From assembly GCA_947493705.1 (NCBI GenBank), contig CANLSH010000010.1, positions 45,578-109,577 of the forward strand: a DNA stretch of 64,000 nucleotides, written 5' to 3'. This stretch comes from an uncultured Arachnia sp. (GTDB lineage Bacteria > Actinomycetota > Actinomycetes > Propionibacteriales > Propionibacteriaceae). Below, in pieces: positions 10,914-21,396 of the stretch. The position numbers were made by a program, and so were the translations under genes. The notes below the pieces were generated by a model. That model saw only the letters and a program-made list of their open reading frames with translations, had not been told where the DNA came from and did no database searches. Position 1 is the stretch's first letter. Each line of letters begins with the position of its first letter.

Positions 10914-10963
10914 TACATACGTGGTGTATGTATAGTACAGAGAGTCATACATACACACTGTAT
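10914..10963. promoter_or_regulatory. TetR operator region
   Basis: Site 1 is TACATACGTGGTGTATGTA at 10914-10932: 7-bp arms around a 5-nt centre. Site 2 is ATACA-CAC-TGTAT at 10951-10963. A longer inverted repeat pairs GTGTATGTAT (10924-10933) with ATACATACAC (10947-10956). TATAGT at 10931-10936 could serve as a -10 for the VOC gene, so binding at site 1 would block it. Confidence 0.7.
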
Positions 10964-10981
10964 CTATCCCGAGGAGTTCCA

Positions 10982-11386
10982 ATGTCCTGGACCAGCACCT
11001 ATCCCGTACTGCTTTCTTCCGATGTCGATACGACGGCCGCGTTTTACCAGCGTCACTTCGGTTACACGGTCAATTTTGAGGCGGACTGGTATGTCAGCCT
11101 TCAACGCGACCAGTGGGAACTTGCTGTCCTGGACAAGGACCACGCGACGATCCCGGAGGAGTATCGCGGCGTCGGTGCTGCAGGCGTTCTCATCAACATC
11201 GAGGTCAACGATGTCGAGGCGGAATATGAGCGACTCGTCACGAAGGGATCTCTGGAGCCGGTCCTCGCCATCCGATCCGAGGAGTTTGGCCAGCGTCACT
11301 TCATCGTTGCTGGGCCCGACGGTGTTCTCGTCGACGTCATCAGCCCCATCGACCCGACGGGGGAATTCGCCACCCAGGTCTCATGA
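10982..11386 (+). CDS. VOC (glyoxalase/bleomycin-resistance) superfamily protein
   Basis: 134 residues with the paired beta-alpha-beta-beta-beta layout of the vicinal oxygen chelate fold: VLLSSDVDTTAAFYQRHFGY at the N-terminus and HFIVAGPDGVLVDVISP at the C-terminus. Proteins of this type can be isomerases, dioxygenases or antibiotic-binding proteins, so the substrate is open. GAGGAG lies just before the ATG at 10982. It is divergent from a TetR gene with shared operators, which suggests inducible expression. Confidence 0.8.
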   Translation: MSWTSTYPVLLSSDVDTTAAFYQRHFGYTVNFEADWYVSLQRDQWELAVLDKDHATIPEEYRGVGAAGVLINIEVNDVEAEYERLVTKGSLEPVLAIRSEEFGQRHFIVAGPDGVLVDVISPIDPTGEFATQVS

Positions 11387-11484
11387 TCCTGAGCGATTGC
11401 TGAGTTCAAGCTGACCAGCTTCCCTTCACTGCACAGGGACAGGAAAACAGGACCATCGTCCCGCAGGCCGATGTCATGCGGCGA

Positions 11485-11844
11485 CTACTCCCAGGGCCAC
11501 TGGGGATCAAGGTGTTGTCGTAGCTCCATCGCGTCGTGGAGGACCCGACCGACGACCAGAACGTCGCCGTCCGGCCGGCAGATCAGGAAGTGTCGCGGAC
11601 GGTGGACTTTTCCAGCACGCGAGCGACGACGGCTCTGCACCAGATGCCAGGAGAACACCCCGTCACCCAGCTCAGGGCGAGGTGTCCGCCCCAACTCGTC
11701 GTTGCGGGTGGCGGCATCCCGGATGGCTGCGGTGATCAGTGCCTCGTAGCGCTGACGTGCTTCCTCTCCAAACTGGTCGTGTGACCAAGCGAGGATCGAG
11801 AGGATATCGGCCTGAGCGGCATGGGTGAGGCGATACCTTGTCAT
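11485..11844 (-). CDS. parE: ParE/RelE-type toxin
   Basis: 119 residues. The N-terminus (YRLTHAAQADILSILAWSHDQFG) and the region R-Y-E-A-L-I-T-A-A-I are typical of ParE; the C-terminal half ends with a predicted strand DVLVVGRVLHDAMEL. ParE toxins poison DNA gyrase, RelE relatives cut mRNA. Its ATG shares one base with the stop of the upstream antitoxin gene (11844), the usual coupling in such modules. Confidence 0.85.
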   Translation of the reverse strand: MTRYRLTHAAQADILSILAWSHDQFGEEARQRYEALITAAIRDAATRNDELGRTPRPELGDGVFSWHLVQSRRRSRAGKVHRPRHFLICRPDGDVLVVGRVLHDAMELRQHLDPQWPWE

Positions 11845-12131
11845 CAGCCCGTTGGCAGAGTCGCGGCAGCGCGCGTACCGAGCTGCCCCACAAAGTCGTC
11901 GAGGGACTCATCTTCGATGTCGTCGAATCGACCCATGGAAAGATCTGACCACCCCTGATCGGCCGCTTGGCTTAGGGCGGCAATCTTCGCTGTTTCTTCG
12001 GCATGCTCGCGCTCGACCAGCCGCAGACCTTCGCGCAGTACCTCGCTGGCGTTCTGGTATCGCCCAGACTCCACCAGCGACTCAACGAGTTCGTGCTGGT
12101 GCTGACTCAGAACAACATTTCTCGTCGCCAC
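11844..12131 (-). CDS. parD: ParD-type antitoxin
   Basis: 95 residues. The N-terminus ATRNVVLSQHQHELVESLV followed by SGRYQNASEVLREGLRL is the ParD ribbon-helix-helix signature; the acidic tail (FDDIEDESLDDF) would wrap the toxin. The GTG at 12131 is chosen because GGAGG stands before it; the longer frame to 12200 lacks support. A palindrome over the presumed -10 suggests that the ParD-ParE complex represses its own promoter. Confidence 0.87.
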   Translation of the reverse strand: MATRNVVLSQHQHELVESLVESGRYQNASEVLREGLRLVEREHAEETAKIAALSQAADQGWSDLSMGRFDDIEDESLDDFVGQLGTRAAATLPTG

Positions 12132-12146
12132 GGCGACCACCTCCGG

Positions 12147-12161
12147 TGGCAGTATATGCCA
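12147..12161. promoter_or_regulatory. parDE promoter and operator
   Basis: TGGCA-GTATA-TGCCA is a perfect palindrome (5-bp arms, 5-nt centre) 16 nt before the parD start codon. Read on the minus strand it contains TATACT, a good -10 box. The overlap fits autorepression by ParD or the ParD-ParE complex. Confidence 0.6.
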
Positions 12162-12184
12162 ACGCGCGACTATCTGCTGGGTAG

Positions 12185-12627
12185 ATGGAGGCACGCGCAT
12201 CCACCGCCCAGTGCCGATCGAGATCGTCGGCGCTCACCTCGCCGATGGCGCCGTCGGGCCCTGACATCGCCTGGTTGCATATCAACGCATCGATGGTGCC
12301 AAACTCTGCAACTGCTGCTGCGATCACTCGTGCGGGCGCCTCGGGATCGACGAAATCTGCTTGGAGGTCAGCCACCCGCGCGTCTCCGACAAGATGAGCG
12401 CGAACCCCGGCCATTACCGCTTCGATGTCGTCGCCGCCCCAAGCCTGTTCGTGACCATGGGACGAGAAGTGATGACAGAACACGCTCGCGCCGTAGGCCG
12501 CCAGTCGGCAGGCGGTGGCGTAACCGATGCCCGCTCTACGACTCACCCCGGTCACCACCACGGACTTCCCCACCAGTGGAAGCGGGTCGCGGGCCAGTGG
12601 GTCGCGTTCAATGTTCACGCCTCCCAT
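12185..12627 (-). pseudogene. Short-chain dehydrogenase/reductase, truncated at 3' end
   Basis: About 147 codons from ATG 12627 read as an SDR: VVVTGVSRRAGIGYA as the nucleotide-binding motif, then FGTIDALICNQAMSG and HWAVDARAS. The similarity ends at about 12185, before the catalytic Tyr-x-x-x-Lys, and the frame then runs into the parDE promoter. The C-terminal half of the fold is missing, so an active enzyme is unlikely. A deletion or replacement that came with the toxin-antitoxin module explains it best. Confidence 0.75.
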
Positions 12628-12680
12628 TAGAGGTGCGGAACCCCGTCGCGTCAACAGAGATGGGCACACCAACAGCGAAT

Positions 12681-12695
12681 TTGAACAGTGTTCAA
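12681..12695. promoter_or_regulatory. BioQ-type operator upstream of bioY
   Basis: TTGAAC-AGT-GTTCAA is a perfect palindrome 59 nt before bioY. It matches the known actinobacterial BioQ (TetR-family biotin regulator) site pattern TGAAC-N3-GTTCA. It probably overlaps the -35 region. A weaker half-site copy, CAGTGTTGAA, follows at 12700-12709. The regulator gene is not visible in this window. Confidence 0.65.
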
Positions 12696-12754
12696 GTTTC
12701 AGTGTTGAATGGGCACGAGTTGTCTCTTGCATTCCCCATGAAGTGGAGCAGTAC

Positions 12755-13345
12755 ATGTCGACACAGGTGAGTGCCCCTCGTCGGCAGCGCGCACTGGCAA
12801 CGAGTGACCTCGCCCGCATTGCCGTGTTCGCTGCTCTGATTTCCGCCATGGCGCTGACCCCGCCCATTCCGCTGGGTCCTGTCCCCATCACACTGCAGAC
12901 ACTCGGGGTGGCCCTGACCGGTCTCTGTCTGGGTCCATGGCGTGGCTTTGCCGCCGTGGCGCTCTATGTGGCGGTGGGTGCCGCAGGGCTCCCGGTCTTC
13001 TCGGGCGGCGCCGCTGGTCTCGGAGTGCTCATCGGCCCAACAGGGGGGTACCTGCTCTCGTTCCCACTCGCAGCACTGGTGGGGGGATTCGTGGCTCGCT
13101 GGGCCGTGCGCCGTGGTCTGAGTCGGTTGACGCCCGTGTTCTTGATGGGAGGCTTGCTGCTTGCACGTTACCTCGTGATCATGCCCATCGGTGTCACCCA
13201 CCTCTCAGGGGTGCTGGGGCTCACATGGCGGGAGGCGTTCATCATCGACGTGCCGTTCTGGGTGGGGGATCTCATCAAGTCGGTCATCGCAGTCACACTG
13301 GCCATGGCTGTCCACAAGGCATTCCCCCGGTTACTCGGGCGATGA
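12755..13345 (+). CDS. bioY: Biotin ECF transporter substrate-binding subunit BioY
   Basis: 196 residues, six predicted membrane helices. BioY binds biotin outside and passes it in together with the BioM-BioN motor. Motifs: ITLQTLGVALTGLCLGPWRG and GPTGGYLLSFPLAA, the latter the classical biotin-site segment. The ATG at 12755 (MSTQVSAP) follows a GTGGAG. Its stop overlaps the bioM start by ATGA, so the three genes are one operon. Confidence 0.93.
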   Translation: MSTQVSAPRRQRALATSDLARIAVFAALISAMALTPPIPLGPVPITLQTLGVALTGLCLGPWRGFAAVALYVAVGAAGLPVFSGGAAGLGVLIGPTGGYLLSFPLAALVGGFVARWAVRRGLSRLTPVFLMGGLLLARYLVIMPIGVTHLSGVLGLTWREAFIIDVPFWVGDLIKSVIAVTLAMAVHKAFPRLLGR

Positions 13346-14046
13346 TCCAACTCCACGACGTGAGCGTGGTGATTCCGGCACATCGTCGCGGCGCTGCTGA
13401 CCGCACTCTGTTGGCGGATGTCTCACTGTCGTTGCGAGAGCATCGGATCTGCCTCATTGGGGCCAACGGCTCCGGCAAGTCCACTCTGCTGCGGCTGCTC
13501 AACGGCCTTCGGTTGCCCACCACAGGCACGGTCACCTCGGGCGGATTCGACACCGGCACCCACGGCAGACAGGTCCGTACGAAGGTCGGGTTCATCTTCA
13601 CCGATCCGCTGGCGCAGCTCGTCATGTCCACCCCAGTCGAGGATGTGGAACTCAGTCTGCGGAGCCGCATCAAGGGCCGTTCCTCACGCACAGCACACGC
13701 ACTGGAGCTGCTGGATGAGCGGGGGTTGGGAAAACTGGCACACCAGAGCATCCACGATCTTTCAGGCGGCGAGCGGCAGCTCGTGGCCCTCACCAGTGTG
13801 CTGGCCGTGGAACCGGAAATCATCGTGGCCGACGAACCCACCACGCTGCTCGACCTCAGGAACAAGCTCGCACTTCGGACGACGTTCGCGGCACTCCCAC
13901 AGCAACTCATCTACTCCACGCATGACATGGACGTGGCTGCCGATGCCGAGCGGGTGATCGTCATCGACGACGGGCGCATTGTTGCCGACGGCGAACCCGA
14001 CGCAGCCATCGGCCACTATGAACGACTCATGGGAATGCACCTGTGA
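13342..14046 (+). CDS. bioM: Biotin ECF transporter ATPase BioM
   Basis: 234 residues. The A-component of the energy-coupling module: Walker A GANGSGKST, Q-loop region FTDPLAQLVM, signature LSGGERQL, Walker B IIVADEPTT and the H-loop STHDMD. The Walker B segment has ADEPTTLLD as in ECF ATPases. The start overlaps bioY by 4 nt and its stop overlaps bioN, fitting a BioMNY complex. Confidence 0.9.
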   Translation: MIQLHDVSVVIPAHRRGAADRTLLADVSLSLREHRICLIGANGSGKSTLLRLLNGLRLPTTGTVTSGGFDTGTHGRQVRTKVGFIFTDPLAQLVMSTPVEDVELSLRSRIKGRSSRTAHALELLDERGLGKLAHQSIHDLSGGERQLVALTSVLAVEPEIIVADEPTTLLDLRNKLALRTTFAALPQQLIYSTHDMDVAADAERVIVIDDGRIVADGEPDAAIGHYERLMGMHL

Positions 14047-14672
14047 ACCCACACGCAGGGGTGCTCGGATTCCATGAACCCGGCAACGGATGGTTGTTCC
14101 GGGTCCCGGTGGGTGTGAAGTACATTCTCCTGCTCGCCCTGGTTGTGCCCGTGCTGGCCTTCGCGTCGTGGCCCGTCACGCTCGGTGCCCTCCTCATTGT
14201 GCTGCTGTTCCACCGCACCAGCGGAATTCACCTGTTGCGAGCGTTGCGGCTCGGCTGGATGATGTGGAGCATCCTTGCGATGCTCGTGCTCTTCCACCTT
14301 CTCACCCTCGCCCCCGTGGCGGCCTTCGTGCGGCCTGGGAACCTGCTCGTCGCCATCCTCGCGGCGCGGATGCTGACGCTCACCACGAGCACGCCGGAAT
14401 TGTTGGATGCCTTGGTGTGGGTGCTGCGCCCGCTGCGGGTAGTAGGCGTGAACCCGGATCAGGTTGCCCTGGCGGTGGCGCTGATGATCAGGTCCATTCC
14501 CCATCTCCTGGGCAGTGTCGACGATGCGCGAATGGCCGCACGGGCCCGGGGCTTGGAACGCAACCCCGCACGGCTGCTCACCCCCGTTGTCATCGGTGCG
14601 GTTGCCTACGCCGAGCGCAGCGGGGAGGCACTCATGGCACGTGGCATCGGAGAGCGCACACTGGCCGACTGA
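14043..14672 (+). CDS. bioN: Biotin ECF transporter transmembrane subunit BioN (EcfT)
   Basis: 209 residues with about four to five membrane helices in the first two thirds. The cytoplasmic coupling motif ARMAARARGLE near residue 170 matches the EcfT Ala-Arg-Gly box that contacts the ATPase. The GTG start overlaps the bioM stop (GTGA). Together with bioY and bioM it completes a dedicated biotin uptake system. Confidence 0.88.
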   Translation: MNPHAGVLGFHEPGNGWLFRVPVGVKYILLLALVVPVLAFASWPVTLGALLIVLLFHRTSGIHLLRALRLGWMMWSILAMLVLFHLLTLAPVAAFVRPGNLLVAILAARMLTLTTSTPELLDALVWVLRPLRVVGVNPDQVALAVALMIRSIPHLLGSVDDARMAARARGLERNPARLLTPVVIGAVAYAERSGEALMARGIGERTLAD

Positions 14673-14692
14673 CCTCGCGGCTGCACTCCCAT

Positions 14693-14698
14693 TAGGCT
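14693..14698 (+). promoter_or_regulatory. -10 box of rapZ, probable leaderless start
   Basis: TAGGCT ends 7 nt before the rapZ ATG at 14706, with no Shine-Dalgarno sequence between them. rapZ therefore appears to have its own promoter rather than depend on bioN readthrough. Confidence 0.45.
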
Positions 14699-14705
14699 GG
14701 GATGC

Positions 14706-15575
14706 ATGCCATACACCGAAGCGCCGCAGCGGCTGGTCATTGTCACGGGGATGTCTGGTGCGGGGCGACGAACCGCAGCGCATGCCATGGAGGACCTCGG
14801 CTGGTACGTCGTGGACAATCTGCCTCCCGTCATGCTGCCGGGTCTGGCCGCTGAACTGGTCCGCACTGGGACGAACCGGGTGGCCGTGGGGTTCGACGTA
14901 CGGAGCCGCGAACAGTTCGAGCAGCTTCCCGATGCATTGGCGTCGTTGCGGGAGCAGGGCGTTGAGGTCACTGTCCTGTTCCTCGAGGCCAGCGACGATG
15001 TGATCGTGCAGCGGCAGGAATCCAACCGACGTCCGTTGCCGTTGCAGGGTGATGGGCGGCTGGTTGAGGGCATGGTGAGAGAACGCCGTCTCCTGGCAGA
15101 TCTACGAGCCAGCGCCGACATCGTCGTCAATACCTCGGGCCTCACGCCGAGGCAGCTGACGCAGCGAGTGGCCAACCACTTCGGTGACGACGCCAACGAC
15201 ACACTGCGCATCGCCCTGATGTCCTTCGGGTTCAAGAATGGCCTGCCCATTGATGCCGACGTGGTGTTCGACGTTCGATTCCTGCCCAATCCCTACTGGG
15301 TGCCCGAGCTGCGTCCCCGCACCGGCCTTTCCCCTGATGTGGCCGAGTACGTGCTGGGGCAGCCCGATGCCGTCGCATTCCAGGAAAATGCGCTGCAATT
15401 GCTCACAACCATGGCCCCCGGATACATGCGCGAGGGCAAGCGCCAGGTCACCGTGGCCGTTGGCTGCACCGGAGGCAAACACAGATCCACCGCCATCTGC
15501 GAGGCGCTGGCCCCCCGTCTCAAGGAGCGAGGATTCGGCGTCACCATCCTCCACCGGGATATGGGTAAGGAGTGA
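14706..15575 (+). CDS. rapZ: RNase adapter protein RapZ (YvcJ), nucleotide-binding
   Basis: 289 residues. RapZ/YvcJ has an N-terminal P-loop kinase-like domain and a C-terminal domain. Seen here: GMSGAGRRT (P-loop with Arg in place of the usual Lys, common in the family in actinobacteria as GAGRST), GWYVVDNLPP, and the C-terminal VAVGCTGGKHRS phosphate-binding loop. In E. coli it directs RNase E to GlmZ; the actinobacterial role is not established. It overlaps yvcK by 4 nt and forms the conserved rapZ-yvcK-whiA unit. Confidence 0.93.
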   Translation: MPYTEAPQRLVIVTGMSGAGRRTAAHAMEDLGWYVVDNLPPVMLPGLAAELVRTGTNRVAVGFDVRSREQFEQLPDALASLREQGVEVTVLFLEASDDVIVQRQESNRRPLPLQGDGRLVEGMVRERRLLADLRASADIVVNTSGLTPRQLTQRVANHFGDDANDTLRIALMSFGFKNGLPIDADVVFDVRFLPNPYWVPELRPRTGLSPDVAEYVLGQPDAVAFQENALQLLTTMAPGYMREGKRQVTVAVGCTGGKHRSTAICEALAPRLKERGFGVTILHRDMGKE

Positions 15576-16534
15576 ACACCATGCAGGGCATAGGATCACT
15601 TCCCAAAGTTGTGGCCTGTGGTGGAGGACATGGGTTGTCCGCGTCGCTGACTGCGCTGCGGCGGGTCACAGACAACCTCACGGCGGTGGTCACCGTTGCC
15701 GACGATGGCGGCAGCTCCGGCCAGTTGCGCCGTGAACTCGGCTGCCTGCCGCCCGGCGATCTACGGATGGCACTTGCCGCGCTCTGCAGCGATGACCATG
15801 AGGGGCGTACCTGGGCCAATGTGCTGCAATCCCGCTTCACAGGCGACGGAGCTCTCTCCGGACATGCCATCGGAAACCTCCTGATCGCCGGTCTCTGGCA
15901 GCAACTGGGCGATACCGTTGCGGGACTCGACATGGTGGCGGATCTCCTGCGGACTCGCGGCCGGGTGTTGCCGATGTCGTCGATCCCTCTGGAGATCGAG
16001 GCCGATGTCATAGGACTGGCGCATGACACACCCGACGAAATTGCCACGCTGTCCGGACAGGCCACAATCGCAGGCACCCCCGGAACAGTGCAGTCAGTGC
16101 GATTGATACCGCACGGCCCACCAGCCTGTGAAGAGGCGGTTGAGGCCATCCGGGATGCCGACGCCGTGGTGCTGGGGCCGGGTTCGTGGTTCACCTCAGT
16201 GATACCCCACCTCTTGGTGCCGGACCTCGGACGCGCCATCCTCGACACCACAGCTCGGCGCATTCTTGTACTCAACATTGCGCCCGCCGCTGAGACGGAC
16301 GGATTTTCTGCGTCGCGACACATTGAGTTGTTGGCGGAGCACGCCCCGGGTCTCCGGCTGGATGTCGTCATAGCAGATGACGGCTTCGCGGGTACCGATC
16401 CCCACCTCGAGCGTTATGCAGCATCGTTGGGAGCGGAGTTGGTGGTGGAAGACATCGGACTACGCGATGAATCGCCTCGACACGACGCGAATCGACTCGC
16501 TTCAGTTTTCTCCGAGGTGCTGGCCCAGGGGTGA
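15572..16534 (+). CDS. yvcK: Gluconeogenesis factor / CofD-like protein YvcK
   Basis: 320 residues. YvcK proteins have a CofD-like fold, bind UDP-sugars and are needed for cell shape on gluconeogenic carbon sources. The glycine loop ACGGGHGLSAS is at residues 13-23, VADDGGSSG and GDLRMAL follow, and GPGSWFTSVIPHLL lies in the C-terminal half. The GTG at 15572 overlaps the rapZ stop; ATG 15581 is an alternative three codons later. Confidence 0.92.
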   Translation: MNTMQGIGSLPKVVACGGGHGLSASLTALRRVTDNLTAVVTVADDGGSSGQLRRELGCLPPGDLRMALAALCSDDHEGRTWANVLQSRFTGDGALSGHAIGNLLIAGLWQQLGDTVAGLDMVADLLRTRGRVLPMSSIPLEIEADVIGLAHDTPDEIATLSGQATIAGTPGTVQSVRLIPHGPPACEEAVEAIRDADAVVLGPGSWFTSVIPHLLVPDLGRAILDTTARRILVLNIAPAAETDGFSASRHIELLAEHAPGLRLDVVIADDGFAGTDPHLERYAASLGAELVVEDIGLRDESPRHDANRLASVFSEVLAQG

Positions 16535-16567
16535 TGGGCGCATGGGATGCATGGCAGTATCTACGCC

Positions 16568-17551
16568 ATGGCCCTGACACAGAAGGTGAAATCCGAGCTC
16601 GCCGCCGTGGCCACGCCGCACCCGAATGCCCGACGCGCGGAAGTGGCCACGATGTTGCGTTTTGCGGGCGGCCTCCACCTCGTGGGAGGGCGCATCGTCG
16701 TTGAGGCCGAGCTTGACACGGGAGCCGCAGCACGGCGGTTGCGGGCATTCGTCAATGAGTTGTACTCCCTGGACAGCGAAATGCTCGTGATCAATTCCGC
16801 GGGACTGCGTCGCACCACTCGCTACACCGTGAGGGTTGTGCGCGACGGAGAGAAACTCGCCAGGTTGAGCGGCCTTGTCGATCAGAAGCGCCGCCCGGTG
16901 CGCGGTCTTCCCCCATCCGTTGTCGGCGGATCCCTGGCGGATGCCGTCGCTGTGTGGCGGGGGGCGTTCCTGGCTCGCGGTTCACTCACCGAGCCCGGCC
17001 GTTCAATGGCCCTGGAAGTGACGTGTCCCGGTTCTGAGGCCGCTCTTGCACTGGTGGGAGCCGCTCGACGTCTGGGTCTGACCGTGAAGGCGCGCGAGGT
17101 ACGCGGTGTGGAGCGCGTTGTGCTGCGCGACGGCGAGGAGATTGCGGATCTGCTGACTCGTATGGGCGCCCACGAGACGCGGCTCGTCTGGGAGGAACGC
17201 CGCATGCGTCGTGAGGTCCGAGCACAGGCGAACCGCCTGGCCAACTTCGACGACGCCAATCTTCGCCGCTCCGCGCGTGCAGCGGTGGAAGCGGGGGCAC
17301 GAGTGGAGAGGGCATTGGAGATCCTCGGCCGCGAGACGCCCGAGCATTTGCGGATGGCGGGTGAATTGCGTCTGCAGCACCGGCAGGCGAGCCTTGAAGA
17401 ACTCGGGAAGCTGCACGAGCCGCCGCTGACCAAGGATGCGATCGCCGGCAGAATCCGGCGCCTCCTCGCCACTGCCGACAAAGCTGCACTCATGGCCGGA
17501 GTGCCCGGCACCGAGGCGAGCCTGCCACTGGACATGCGAGACAGCGACTGA
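16568..17551 (+). CDS. whiA: DNA-binding sporulation/division regulator WhiA
   Basis: 327 residues. WhiA has an N-terminal LAGLIDADG homing-endonuclease-like domain without nuclease activity and a C-terminal helix-turn-helix. Recognisable parts: [12 protein letters not shown] at the start, the segment [32 protein letters not shown], and the C-terminal [24 protein letters not shown]. In streptomycetes it activates sporulation genes with WhiB, in other bacteria it affects division. The ATG at 16568 gives the family start; the upstream GTG (16547) adds 7 unrelated residues. Confidence 0.95.
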   Translation: MALTQKVKSELAAVATPHPNARRAEVATMLRFAGGLHLVGGRIVVEAELDTGAAARRLRAFVNELYSLDSEMLVINSAGLRRTTRYTVRVVRDGEKLARLSGLVDQKRRPVRGLPPSVVGGSLADAVAVWRGAFLARGSLTEPGRSMALEVTCPGSEAALALVGAARRLGLTVKAREVRGVERVVLRDGEEIADLLTRMGAHETRLVWEERRMRREVRAQANRLANFDDANLRRSARAAVEAGARVERALEILGRETPEHLRMAGELRLQHRQASLEELGKLHEPPLTKDAIAGRIRRLLATADKAALMAGVPGTEASLPLDMRDSD

Positions 17552-17598
17552 CAGGTGTGCCGGCACGTCGGAATTGCCATGAGTGCTATGGACCCCGC

Positions 17599-18712
<1,114 letters not shown>

Positions 18713-18745
18713 CCCACACCACCCACAGATGAAGGGAAGGCCCAC

Positions 18746-19956
<1,211 letters not shown>

Positions 19957-19957
<1 letters not shown>

Positions 19958-20742
19958 TGACTCGCAAGCCAATCATGGCCGGCAACTGGAAGATGAACCT
20001 GGACCACGTCGAGGCCACTGGCATGGTGCAGAAGCTGGCCTGGACACTGAGCGACAAGGAATACGACGGCAAGTCGGTCGAGTGCGTTGTTGTGCCTCCG
20101 TTCACTGATCTGCGCACCGTCCAGACCCTGATCGACGGCGAGCGCATGCCCATCACGCTCGGGGCCCAGGATGTCTCCGAGCATGATTCCGGCGCTTACA
20201 CGGGAGAGGTGAGTGCCGCCATGTTGGCCAAGCTGCGCGTCTCCTATGTGGTGGTGGGTCACTCCGAACGCCGTGAGTACCATGCCGAAACCGACGAAAC
20301 CATCAACGCCAAGGCACATAAGGTGCTTGACGCTGGCATGACGCCGATCATCTGCGTGGGGGAGGGTCTCGACATCCGCAAGGAGGGCCGCCACGTGGAG
20401 TACACGCTCAACCAGGTTCGTGGCACGCTGGACGGCCTCACCGCCGAGCAGGTTGCGGGGCTCGTCATCGCATACGAACCCGTCTGGGCCATTGGTACCG
20501 GTGAGGTCGCAACGCCTGAGGATGCTCAGGAGGTGTGTGGAGCCATCCGCAAGGAGGTCGCCAGTCTCTATGACGACGCGACGGCCGAGAGTGTCCGAAT
20601 CCAGTACGGCGGCTCAGTGAAGTCCGGCAACGTCGCAACGCTCATGGCGAAGCCGGACGTCGATGGCGCACTTGTGGGTGGAGCCAGCCTCCAGCCCGAG
20701 GAGTTCGCTGCCATCGTCCTGTTCGAGAAGCTGTCTGCCTGA
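19957..20742 (+). CDS. tpiA: Triosephosphate isomerase
   Basis: 261 residues. Interconverts dihydroxyacetone phosphate and glyceraldehyde 3-phosphate. The family start AGNWKMN is present, with the catalytic His in VGHSERR, the catalytic Glu in [11 protein letters not shown] and the phosphate loop in YGGSVKSGN and GGASL. It ends the glycolytic operon; a strong terminator follows 15 nt after the stop. Confidence 0.98.
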
Positions 20743-20757
20743 TCAACCACGACATCA

Positions 20758-20789
20758 AACGGCCGCCGGGATCCTTCCCGGCGGCCGTT
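20758..20789 (+). terminator. Terminator of the gap-pgk-tpiA operon
   Basis: A perfect 13-bp stem (20758-20770 with 20777-20789) closes a 6-nt loop. It lies 15 nt after the tpiA stop, and is followed by GTCGTGTC rather than a T-run. Confidence 0.85.
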
Positions 20790-20874
20790 GTCGTGTCTCG
20801 AACGCTCCGCCACCAAAGAAGCAGAAGCGCAGCAATCAACGACTGACCCCGACCCCCGCCAGACCCACTGCGGT

Positions 20875-20928
20875 GGAGGCTGAGTGCGATTGTGGTTGGA
20901 GGACCAACCACAATCGCACTCTGCCTCC
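20875..20928. other. Very long perfect hairpin between tpiA and secG
   Basis: An 18-bp perfect stem (20882-20899 with 20904-20921) closes the loop AGGA; one T-T mismatch further out, six more pairs (20875-20880 with 20923-20928) extend it. The sequence GCACTCTGCC occurs twice in tandem at the 3' side. The rest of the 305-bp gap (20790-21094) has a smaller hairpin (21018-21035, TGGCTGG/CCAGCCA) and the secG promoter, and no likely gene. The function could be a second terminator, a structured RNA or a repeat remnant. Confidence 0.6.
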
Positions 20929-21081
20929 GCACTCTGCCCTCGGACGCTTGTTGTTCAGCGCTTTTGATCGCCCTTCCTCAAGCAATCCTGGCTCGAGGGT
21001 TGAGCAGCGGTCATTCTTGGCTGGTCTACCAGCCACGGTGCCGACACCCACCCCGGATGTGGAATTTCAAGAGCTCTCAGA

Positions 21082-21087
21082 TAGACT
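21082..21087 (+). promoter_or_regulatory. -10 box of secG, probable leaderless start
   Basis: TAGACT ends 7 nt before the secG GTG, and there is no Shine-Dalgarno sequence in the space. The -35 region is not recognisable. Confidence 0.5.
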
Positions 21088-21094
21088 CCAACCC

Positions 21095-21355
21095 GTGATT
21101 GTCCCTCTCGTCAGCTGGCCCATAACGACGCTCTCGATCATCCTGATCCTGCTCAGTGTTTTGTTGGCGGCCTCGGTTCTTCTCCACAAGGGTCGTGGAG
21201 GAGGAATGTCGGATTTGTTCGGTGGCGGCATGTCAACGTCCATGGGAGGCGTCTCCACTGCTGAGCGTCGACTTGACCGAATCACCCTGTTCCTTACCGG
21301 CGTCTGGGTGCTGACAATCGCAGCGCTGCTGGTGCTCTATCGCATCGGTGTCTGA
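21095..21355 (+). CDS. secG: Preprotein translocase subunit SecG
   Basis: 86 residues. A small SecYEG partner with two membrane helices (about residues 7-27 and 63-83) and the conserved loop LLHKGRGGGMSDLFGGG between them. The GTG at 21095 is set by the family length and the leaderless -10. The tpiA-secG-rbpA order is found in many actinobacteria. Confidence 0.93.
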   Translation: MIVPLVSWPITTLSIILILLSVLLAASVLLHKGRGGGMSDLFGGGMSTSMGGVSTAERRLDRITLFLTGVWVLTIAALLVLYRIGV

Positions 21356-21396
21356 AACCCCCCAACCAAGTATTCATTGCTTTATTAGGAGTAGCT

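Noticed and set aside
12082..12891. A 269-codon minus-strand frame as an intact SDR gene
   Set aside because: Its N-terminus runs antisense through bioY and its operator and its C-terminus through the parDE promoter. Only 12185-12627 has SDR similarity.
14681..14696. A 16-nt sequence that recurs inverted at 63425-63440
   Set aside because: One 16-nt match is about what chance gives for a 64-kb window on both strands, and both copies overlap possible promoter boxes with no further similarity around them.
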